Shown here piece after piece: positions 8,101 through 13,123 of a DNA stretch of 13,123 bases (positions within the stretch are counted from its first letter, which is position 1; each line of letters starts with the position of its first letter). The DNA is taken from positions 1-13,123 of the forward strand of contig CAMZKZ010000023.1 in assembly GCA_947311645.1 (NCBI GenBank), written 5' to 3'. Position numbers and translations under genes: made by a program. The notes under the pieces were generated by a model, which did no database searches, was not told the DNA's origin, and saw only the letters and a list, made by a program, of their open reading frames with translations. This stretch comes from an uncultured Candidatus Altimarinota bacterium (GTDB lineage: Bacteria; Patescibacteriota; Gracilibacteria; CAIRYL01).

Positions 8101-8122
8101 GTGTTTTTGTATTTAAAATCAT
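5120..8122 (-). CDS. Secreted fibre protein with a long N@d heptad coiled-coil stalk
   Basis: 1000 aa. The signal peptide is residues 1-25 (cleavage AFA|ETP). Residues 34-170 match the widespread surface-protein head domain: NLIYEGRILSSTGEKLEG, ARFSFWN, GW.EV, FSVVLGE, YLQVEI, and the closing LIASVPYAIHS. Two copies of a short module follow (187-250 and 272-331; SLQFG..L, then F..S..I..GDIT..GL.(N/D)GV). From V329 to V787 an I/L/V heptad runs in one phase: every 'a' position is a multiple of seven. Asn occupies 31 of the 64 'd' positions from 346 to 787 (IVKNAEE, ILTNKNT, ILKNTQD type), and many others are Ala in ITQAQ.D. Asn at 'd' is the known signature of trimeric coiled coils that bind anions in the core, as in trimeric autotransporter adhesins. 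A short insert (788-811) and five more in-phase heptads (812-843) lead to a beta-rich C-terminal domain (about 850-1000). No YadA-type membrane anchor is seen. The start overlaps the stop of the anchor gene (ATGA). I infer a trimeric surface fibre. Confidence 0.87.
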   Translation of the reverse strand: MILNTKTRIGAILIATVMIATPAFAETPAQNFENIPSNLIYEGRILSSTGEKLEGSYVARFSFWNNSDFTDSSVLSDGTINPEGLGFSGWTEVTPLVFNDLGHFSVVLGENTSLSNLQFTEFKYLQVEIKKSEEDDSAYQLIDINGDNGADTNDRKLIASVPYAIHSYTSKNADSAETAQGASDANFILDTNNTAGNEANNVSAISLQFGNSLDAELNKKIAYDLTTQTFNFDTSVNIAGDITTTGLINGVNIPELNTHVQNLTTLQNAPSFIIDPNNENTENDLSLQFGGLLAETLTWSRAEEQFSLSDDIFVSGDITLSGLVDGVDVASLQNIVTQSQTDIVKNASDILKNLNDTIDIKTILTTAEQNIVKNAEEILTNKNTITQNTADISTIKTTLTTAEQNIIKNAEEILTNKNLLTTAQAEILTNARKIDINTADILKNVQDILLNTNDIAALNTKLTQAEQYIVNNAAKITQNTDKITTAQADIITNAGDILKNYNLITQSQADILKNTQDITTNSENIEGNTLNIVQNAQKITDLENRTLVAESKIIKNSTDIAENIAKITAHEQDITNLENEIAELRTLIGTTSENTTNYDAEITNLQNAIATHTTDITNLQTDIANLKAEIENNTTNILTNATAINSITNTLSTAEDNIVKNAQDILSNATDITQAQKDIITNATAILAQNTLITQAQQDILNNSSDITALQTKVTNLENKTNALETQLTTAEGDILQNAQDILSNATDITQAQQDIINNAAAIVKNANDISNLEGRVTATENAINTVSTLVGNGDFTGAKYITFGKSLTNAITELDIALAGIQTVVTENANNIDALKTNIDTLSAPTHITQAVEIGTGVVSLDGTDNAINVYTSREQGVENPHHFYKIYSKQNTLQDIDLQFKVLLPENFTSFEGYTFSYQTDGTVADSAVNIELKDAQGNIASSAQNLTSSAWTTTTDTTLNSVFAPQAGEYVYITFKAFSQQNNQVKIGDITVHYTTQ
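5864..6139 (-). repeat. 45-bp identical direct repeats within the fibre stalk, 231 bp apart
   Basis: 5864-5908 and 6095-6139 are identical over 45 bases. The 231-base offset equals 77 codons, exactly 11 heptads, so the duplication keeps the coiled-coil phase. Both encode the NAQDILSNATDITQAQ segment. Confidence 0.85.
6871..7045 (-). repeat. 70-bp direct repeats within the fibre stalk, 105 bp apart
   Basis: 6871-6940 and 6976-7045 match with 3 mismatches in 70 bases. The offset of 105 bases equals 35 codons, exactly 5 heptads. It encodes two copies of LTTAEQN-I.KNAEE-ILTNKN. This points to stalk growth by in-phase duplication. Confidence 0.85.
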
Positions 8123-9090
8123 TTTGTTTTTTTATAAAAGATTGTATGCAGAATTGCTTGGAATATCATACCGAGTAAGAATAATATAAGAAGAAATGCA
8201 TATTGGCTAAAAGAAGATATAGTACAGAGGAAGTTTGATTGTGTATTTTGTGTATTGTCCTGTGTATATGTTGCTGTATTGGAAGGTTGTGCACTATTTT
8301 CTGCTGCCTTGTGAAGTGGTGATATATCATTGGTCGAAAATATCATGGTATCCATATATGCAATATCTGCTATTTCATGCTGTATTCTATTTTCTTCTTG
8401 ATACTCTTCTTGAATATTTTTTTGAATATCTTCTGTATGTAGTCTCTGTTCTGTAGTTTTCGTTATTTGGCTGTTTTCATCATATTCACTTTGTGGTGTA
8501 ATTTGTGGTGTGTAAATAGGGTAGTGGGTTGGAGGTGGAAGTGGAGTTGTTGTGGGAATATTTATTGCTGTGTTGTGTAGTTCTTCACTCTTTTCATTGT
8601 TATTTTCTTCTGTTGTTTCTGTTTGTGTATTGTCTTCTTCGTTGTTTTCATTAGTACTTTCTTCATTAGTACTCTCTTCATCTTCTAATGATGTGTTATT
8701 TGTACGGTCTTGTAACTCTTGTATGATAAGTGGGTTACTTCCACCACTACCGCTTGTACTTGTACTTGTATTATTTGAAGAAGGTGATGGTGTGGCAGTG
8801 ATGATAGGAATAGGTATTGAAGTTATGATAGGAAGAGGTGTTGGAGTTGCTCCATAAATTGAAGAGTCGCTTCCTTCAAAAACCTCTTGTATACTTTCAA
8901 ATCCCGATTCTAGTATAAAATCTGTCGATGAACTCTCTTCTTGTGTAGTAGTAAAATTGCTTTCAAGTACTTGGTAATTCGCAGCAGTAGTAGAAATAAG
9001 CATACTACTTGAAATGCACAGTAGGGCTATTGTGTATATTTTTGCGTTCTTGTTTTGTGTGTCGTTTTGTTTTGTATTGTATATATTCAT
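8119..9090 (-). CDS. Exported Pro/Thr/Glu-rich protein with C-terminal membrane anchor
   Basis: 323 aa, first gene of the minus-strand cluster; family not recognised. An N-terminal hydrophobic segment (about 18-36) with likely cleavage after STTAA (A37) indicates export. Residues 38-70 (NYQVLESNF, then SSTDFILESGFES) resemble a short motif seen at the mature start of other exported proteins. Low-complexity stretches follow: a Pro/Ile/Thr linker (82-103), a Ser/Thr/Gly run (104-118), an acidic Asn/Glu/Thr block (134-170) and a second Pro linker (178-199). About 205-245 is charged and probably helical. Residues 294-316 form a strong C-terminal transmembrane helix ending in YKKTK, a stop-transfer with a positive-inside tail. 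There is no LPXTG motif. The gene overlaps the fibre gene by four bases (ATGA), which suggests translational coupling. A membrane-tethered wall-spanning linker or fibre anchor is the likely role, by inference. TGA is the stop. Confidence 0.78.
   Translation of the reverse strand: MNIYNTKQNDTQNKNAKIYTIALLCISSSMLISTTAANYQVLESNFTTTQEESSSTDFILESGFESIQEVFEGSDSSIYGATPTPLPIITSIPIPIITATPSPSSNNTSTSTSGSGGSNPLIIQELQDRTNNTSLEDEESTNEESTNENNEEDNTQTETTEENNNEKSEELHNTAINIPTTTPLPPPTHYPIYTPQITPQSEYDENSQITKTTEQRLHTEDIQKNIQEEYQEENRIQHEIADIAYMDTMIFSTNDISPLHKAAENSAQPSNTATYTQDNTQNTQSNFLCTISSFSQYAFLLILFLLGMIFQAILHTIFYKKTK
8647..8676 (-). repeat. 15-bp tandem duplication coding STNEE repeats
   Basis: TTCATTAGTACTTTC (8647-8661) and TTCATTAGTACTCTC (8662-8676) differ at one base. 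They encode two STNEE units in the acidic linker of the anchor protein and keep the reading frame. Confidence 0.8.
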
Positions 9091-9132
9091 ATTGTGTGTA
9101 TTTATATGGTGTGTATTTTTGTGTTTCGTATC

Positions 9133-9162
9133 ATTGTATCATGCTTTTCATTGTAAAAACAA
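9133..9162 (-). promoter_or_regulatory. Possible promoter of the surface-protein cluster
   Basis: On the minus strand, TTGTTT (9162-9157) and TACAAT (9138-9133) are separated by 18 bases. The start point would be near 9126, giving a leader of about 36 bases before ATG 9090. It lies in the 183-base divergent gap shared with the helicase gene. I did not find an equally good promoter on the plus strand of this gap. Confidence 0.35.
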
Positions 9163-9273
9163 GAGTGTTTATTTATGGGTATAGAATAATTCTTGTTTTG
9201 TAAAATAATGCCGAGTGTTATATGCTTATTCTGTGTTTTTCTCGTTTTTTTTATTATTTCCACAACTATTACT

Positions 9274-12200
9274 ATGCAACATTTTCAAGAAAGATTTAGC
9301 AAATTAAACCCCGAACAGCGTTTAGCAGTAGAGGCAATCGAAGGTCCGGTAATGGTGGTGGCTGGTCCGGGAACAGGAAAAACAGAGACAGTAGGTGCGA
9401 GGATTGCAAACATTTTGCAAACACAAACAGATATTGAACCAGGAAATATTTTATGTTTAACCTATACCACAGCTGGTGTTGTGGCGATGCGAAAACGACT
9501 TATTTCATTTATTGGGTCGAGTGCACATAAAATAGAAATTCATACATTTCATAGTTTTTGTAATAAAATTATTCAAGAAAATACGGATTATTTCCCAGTT
9601 CAAGATGCTGATAATATTTCCGAGCTGTTGCAGTATGAATTAATCGAACAGTTGTTAAAAAATGTACCAGCAAATGATGCTCATTTTCAAAAAAATTCGT
9701 ATTCGTATGCAAAAAATTTATTAGGATTGTTTAATACATTTAAAAGTGAAAGTTGGAGTCCTCAAGAGGTACGAGATGCGTGTATGTTATATTTGCAAGA
9801 ATTGGAAAACGATGAAGATATGCAATATAAGCGAAAATATACTGATAAAAAAACAGGGAAGATATTTCAAAAAGGAGATGTAAATGAAAAAAAATATAAA
9901 GCTGTAGAAGTAAAAATTGAAAAAGTGATTTCTGCAACATATTTATTTGAACAGTATCAAGAAGCATTGTCTGCAAATGGACAATATGATTTTAATGATA
10001 TGATTACATGGATATTAGATGCATTTGAAGAAGATAAAAACTTTTTAGCAGAATATCAAGAACGATTTCAATATATATTGGTTGATGAATTTCAAGACAC
10101 AAATGGGTCTCAAAAAAAACTTGTAGATTACTTGTGTAATTATTGGGACGAGCCAAATATTTTTGTAGTAGGAGACGATGATCAGTCTATTTATCGGTTT
10201 CAAGGGGCAAATATGCGAAATATAATGGAATATTATGATCAATATAAAGACTCTATAAAAGTAGTTACTTTAGATAAAAATTATAGATCTTCTCAAGAAA
10301 TTTTAGATCTTTCATCGCGTATTATTTCTAAAAATGAAGAACGGCTTGAAGCAGAAATTCCAGATTTAAATAAAATGCTTTCATCGATGCATCCACGATT
10401 TTCTTCTGAGCAGGCTATAAAACCTTCTCTTCGAGAATATTATAATGTTTTGCATGAAGATTTAGGAATTTTTAAGAGAATAGTAGCATTGCAGAAAAAA
10501 TTTGAATCAGATGAAAACAGTGGGAAATTTTCAGATATTGCAGTTATTTATCAAAATCATTCGCAAGCAACAATGCTTATAAAATTATGTGAAGCAAATG
10601 GTATTCCTGTTCGTGTAAAAGAGACACAAAATATTTTAGAACTTCCAATTATAGAACAAGTAATTCATTATTTAGAATATTTTTATAAAGAATCTCAGCA
10701 TATTTTTTCTGGAGAAAGTTTGCTTTTTTCATCATTTTTCTTTCCATTTGTAAAGATTTCTGGAAAAGATATTACGAATTTAGCATTGCATAGAAAGCTA
10801 GAAATGAAGAAACAAGAAACAAGAGATATATATTTTAAAAATTTATTAGTATCAGATGATATTACTATTGAAGGAGTAGAGGATAATAGTGTATTTACAC
10901 AATATGGTGAAATATTGTGTGATTTAGAAGCAAGTTTTCATTCGAATACAATATTGCATTTTGTAGAAGATATTTTTAATAAAACGGGAATAATACAATG
11001 GGCATTATCTCAAAATGAAAAAGGTTTTTATTTAAATGCACTTTCTACATTTTTTCATTTTATAAAAGAAGAAGCACAAAAAAAAATAGATTTCACAGTA
11101 TCGGATTTGCTTGATGTATTGCAAAGAATGAAACGGCACAATTTAAAAATTTCGATTGAAAAGGTGCAATATGAAAAGGAAGGGGTAAATTTTATTACAG
11201 CACATTCTTCAAAAGGGTTGGAATTTGAATATGTCTTTATAAAAGGGGTAAATAAAAATGTCTGGGATCAGCAACAACGAAAAAATTATCATCTTCCTCC
11301 AACTTTAGTAGAGGGAAATGCAGGGGATTTTTTAGAAGAAAAACGAAGGCTGTTTTTTGTTGCACTCACACGAGCAAAAAAATTTGTAGAAGTTTCATAT
11401 TCAAAATATGATGCAAGTGGAAAAGAGCTGGATACTTCTGTGTTTATTTCTGAAATGCAAACAGGAGATATTACAGAAGAACATATTCAATATTCGGAAG
11501 AAGAAGTAAATACGGTATTGGAATTAGAATTGTTAGGAACAGTAGAAAAAAAGATCGACAATATAGAAGCCTCGTTTCTCTCTCCATTACTTGAAAACTA
11601 TGCATTGAGTCCAACACATTTAAATAAATATTTATACTGTGGAAAAAGTTTTTATTTTGAAAATCTTCTGCAAATTCCATCGACTATGTCTTCAAGTGCA
11701 AGTTTTGGAAATGCTATTCATAAAGCTTTAGAAAATGTAACCAGAGATGCAATTGCTTCAGAAACAAAAACATATAATAAAGATGTTTTAATTGAAAGTT
11801 TTAATACTGCATTATTAAAAGAAAAATATTTATATTCAGATGATGAATATGAAAAGTTGAAAAAGCATGGAGAAGAAGTTTTACCCCAATATTTTACTCG
11901 GTATTTAAAAGATTCAGTTTTGAGCCATGCAATTCATACAGAAAAATCTGTATCCACAGGTGTTCAATGTGAAAATGGAATTGTGCCAATAAAAGGAAAA
12001 ATAGATAGGATAGATTATTTGAATGCTACAGATGTGACGGTTGTAGATTATAAAACGGGAAAACCAGGGAGTAAATGGACAAAAGAGAAGTTATTACCAC
12101 CATGTGCCAAAAACAATGAATTAGGTGGAGATTATTGGAGGCAAATGATTTTTTATGCAATTTTATTAGAAAATAACTCAATATCACCAAAATTTTTGCA

Positions 12201-12375
12201 ATCAGGATATTTTGATTTTGTAGAACCAAAAGATGGAGAATTTCATAAAGAGGTTATTTCGGTAACACCAGACGCAAAAAAGAAAGTATTATCACAAATT
12301 GAAAGTGTGTATTCTTCTATTCAATCAGGAGTATTTAATGAGTGTGATAATGAAGAGTGTGTATGGTGTAGATAA
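9274..12375 (+). CDS. UvrD-type helicase fused to Fe-S PD-(D/E)XK nuclease (AdnB/AddB-like)
   Basis: 1033 aa from ATG 9274. Upstream in-frame starts (TTG 9193, ATG 9208) would add a hydrophobic stretch that makes no sense before a helicase, whereas 9274 puts the Q-motif LNPEQRLAV at 11-19 as usual. SF1A motifs: Walker A AGPGTGKT (30-37), DEFQD (271-275), GDDDQSIYRFQGA (300-312), LDKNYRSS (333-340), TAHSSKGLEFE (642-652) and KRRLFFVALTRAKK (690-703). The C-terminal domain is a RecB-family nuclease: SPTHLNKYLYC (779-789), FGNAIHKALE (811-820, His816), KGKIDRIDY (907-915, Asp911), VVDYKTGK (923-930, Asp925 and Lys927) and QMIFYA (957-962). C789 with C1024, C1029 and C1032 reproduces the one-plus-three cysteine layout of the 4Fe-4S clusters in AddB, AdnB and Cas4 nucleases. 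It is likely an ATP-driven DNA end-resection enzyme for recombination repair or degradation of foreign DNA. No second subunit gene is in the window. No terminator was found after the stop. Confidence 0.92.
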   Translation: MQHFQERFSKLNPEQRLAVEAIEGPVMVVAGPGTGKTETVGARIANILQTQTDIEPGNILCLTYTTAGVVAMRKRLISFIGSSAHKIEIHTFHSFCNKIIQENTDYFPVQDADNISELLQYELIEQLLKNVPANDAHFQKNSYSYAKNLLGLFNTFKSESWSPQEVRDACMLYLQELENDEDMQYKRKYTDKKTGKIFQKGDVNEKKYKAVEVKIEKVISATYLFEQYQEALSANGQYDFNDMITWILDAFEEDKNFLAEYQERFQYILVDEFQDTNGSQKKLVDYLCNYWDEPNIFVVGDDDQSIYRFQGANMRNIMEYYDQYKDSIKVVTLDKNYRSSQEILDLSSRIISKNEERLEAEIPDLNKMLSSMHPRFSSEQAIKPSLREYYNVLHEDLGIFKRIVALQKKFESDENSGKFSDIAVIYQNHSQATMLIKLCEANGIPVRVKETQNILELPIIEQVIHYLEYFYKESQHIFSGESLLFSSFFFPFVKISGKDITNLALHRKLEMKKQETRDIYFKNLLVSDDITIEGVEDNSVFTQYGEILCDLEASFHSNTILHFVEDIFNKTGIIQWALSQNEKGFYLNALSTFFHFIKEEAQKKIDFTVSDLLDVLQRMKRHNLKISIEKVQYEKEGVNFITAHSSKGLEFEYVFIKGVNKNVWDQQQRKNYHLPPTLVEGNAGDFLEEKRRLFFVALTRAKKFVEVSYSKYDASGKELDTSVFISEMQTGDITEEHIQYSEEEVNTVLELELLGTVEKKIDNIEASFLSPLLENYALSPTHLNKYLYCGKSFYFENLLQIPSTMSSSASFGNAIHKALENVTRDAIASETKTYNKDVLIESFNTALLKEKYLYSDDEYEKLKKHGEEVLPQYFTRYLKDSVLSHAIHTEKSVSTGVQCENGIVPIKGKIDRIDYLNATDVTVVDYKTGKPGSKWTKEKLLPPCAKNNELGGDYWRQMIFYAILLENNSISPKFLQSGYFDFVEPKDGEFHKEVISVTPDAKKKVLSQIESVYSSIQSGVFNECDNEECVWCR

Positions 12376-12406
12376 AGCCTTGTATGTTCGAATTTGAAAA
12401 AAACTA

Positions 12407-12435
12407 TTGTATTGTAGTTGTTATTTGTGTATAAC
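12407..12435 (+). promoter_or_regulatory. Probable promoter of the last gene
   Basis: TTGTAT (12407-12412) and TATAAC (12430-12435) are separated by 17 bases. The start point would be near 12442, with a leader of about 46 bases to ATG 12488. It lies 31 bases after the helicase stop, so the last gene is probably a separate unit. Confidence 0.5.
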
Positions 12436-12487
12436 ATTTAGAAATGAAAAATTTCGCATATATACATAAATATATTACAGGCATACT

Positions 12488-13123
12488 ATGATACGTAAAA
12501 AAAAGAGAATTCTTGCAGGTGGAGCATTTGCAATTGCGATAGGGGGATTTTTTGGAACACAGTTTTTTCAAGAAGAAAAAGATCCATTACAGGAGTTATT
12601 GGGAGATATTCTTTTTGAAGAATCTCATGATTTTGCAGCAGATTTTTTCACAGATGCGGTATTGCCATATACAGGTCCTATTTCTGCAAATATACAAGCA
12701 TGTATAGATACCGCTCCTGCTTCACAAAATAAAGGAATTGTATATGCAAGCGTAGATGAAGTAGAATTGGTGAAATTTATTCAAGAAAAAGAGGCTGGAA
12801 CATTTAACCGTTTAGAAGTAAGAGAGCAACTCCTTCCCGTTTTAGGATATGCAATGCAAAATTCTCAAATAAATTGGGATTGGAAACCGGAAACACAGTC
12901 ATATGAGTTTTATATTGAAAAAGGAAATGAAGCATTGTTAGATTGTTATTTTGATCTTTCTTCGGAAACAGAATTTTTTCCACGATTTTTTTCTGAAACA
13001 CATTATGATGAGCTTCAGCTTTCATCAGATTCAACTATTGTAATTTCTGAAGATACTGGAGTAAGTAATTCTGATGGAATAACAAATGATAATACATTGG
13101 TGATTTCAGGTATTGCAGAAAAA
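12488..13123 (+). CDS. N-terminal part of a membrane-anchored surface protein entering Ig-like repeats (partial)
   Basis: 212 codons, open to the right edge with no stop. The N-terminus MIRKKKR plus a hydrophobic helix (8-27, ILAGGAFAIAIGGFFGTQFF) reads as a signal anchor with the rest outside. Residues 28-180 are acidic and rich in Phe and Glu, with two cysteines (C72, C153); I do not recognise this domain. From about 182 the sequence STIVISEDTGVSNSDGIT, then NDNTLVISGIAEK to the edge, matches the start of the bacterial Ig-like repeat family whose consensus is D(T/S)G.S.SDGITND.T..(I/V)SGTAE. Such domains usually occur in tandem in large adhesins, so the full protein may be far longer. There is no Shine-Dalgarno sequence before the ATG; the start is supported by the promoter upstream and the KKKR-hydrophobic pattern. 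Confidence 0.8.
   Translation, partial: MIRKKKRILAGGAFAIAIGGFFGTQFFQEEKDPLQELLGDILFEESHDFAADFFTDAVLPYTGPISANIQACIDTAPASQNKGIVYASVDEVELVKFIQEKEAGTFNRLEVREQLLPVLGYAMQNSQINWDWKPETQSYEFYIEKGNEALLDCYFDLSSETEFFPRFFSETHYDELQLSSDSTIVISEDTGVSNSDGITNDNTLVISGIAEK

Noticed and set aside
8119..8121. UGA read as glycine (code 25, Gracilibacteria/Absconditabacteria)
   Set aside because: Readthrough of the TGA that ends the 323-aa gene would add only two residues before TAA, so this site alone cannot decide. But the other long genes contain no in-frame TGA, use GGN glycine codons freely and end in TAA or TAG at normal lengths. The standard code is the simpler reading.
8119..8240. LPXTG-type sorting signal at the C-terminus of the anchor protein
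   Set aside because: A hydrophobic helix and basic tail are present, but no LPXTG-like pentapeptide precedes them, so it is called a plain transmembrane anchor.
9193..9273. Hydrophobic N-terminal extension of the helicase from TTG 9193 or ATG 9208
   Set aside because: It would place a signal-like segment before a DNA helicase. The family starts just before the Q motif, which fits ATG 9274.
12804..13034. Minus-strand ORF near the right edge
   Set aside because: It is antisense to the partial plus-strand gene, which has a promoter, a membrane anchor and an Ig-like match.

Overview
This is an AT-rich, tightly packed bacterial window with six complete protein genes that can be characterised, one small complete gene of unknown function and one gene cut by the right edge. 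No rRNA, tRNA, CRISPR array or insertion sequence was seen. UGA is read as a stop or is absent in frame: several ORFs of 400-1000 codons run with ordinary GGN glycine codons, so the standard code fits. None of the eight genes has a convincing Shine-Dalgarno sequence. The style of the secreted proteins (a YxGRL...VPYA-type N-terminal domain, N.SGR..YNT...Y.CD.S.W modules, IPT/TIG domains, heptad stalks), the low GC and the SD-less starts suggest an uncultured Patescibacteria/CPR-type bacterium. That placement is an inference and is not proven by any marker gene here.

Layout. Bases 1-240 hold a GC-rich palindrome, a strong terminator for a gene off the left edge, and a good promoter for a small membrane-anchored DUF4760-like protein (241-720), which ends in its own terminator. 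An AT-rich gap with a possible small minus-strand unit follows. Next is a full-length hexameric-type glutamate (Glu/Leu/Phe/Val) dehydrogenase (1064-2341). It converges on a minus-strand cluster across a shared bidirectional hairpin terminator.

The minus-strand cluster (9090 down to 2476) is the most interesting part. Four consecutive genes all encode exported proteins: a Pro/Thr/Asn/Glu-rich protein with a C-terminal membrane anchor (323 aa); a 1000-aa secreted fibre whose central stalk holds one heptad phase for about 64 heptads, with asparagine at 31 of 64 'd' positions; and two paralogous secreted proteins (403 and 449 aa) with IPT/TIG and lectin-like C-terminal regions. Four copies of one short module occur across the last three proteins. 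I infer that the cluster builds a trimeric surface fibre with its anchor and accessory adhesins.

Divergent from this cluster lies a 1033-aa UvrD-type helicase fused to a PD-(D/E)XK nuclease with four cysteines placed as in Fe-S nucleases (AdnB/AddB-like), probably for double-strand-break end processing. The last gene (12488 to the edge) has an N-terminal membrane anchor and runs into the start of a bacterial Ig-like repeat. It is probably the beginning of a second large surface protein.
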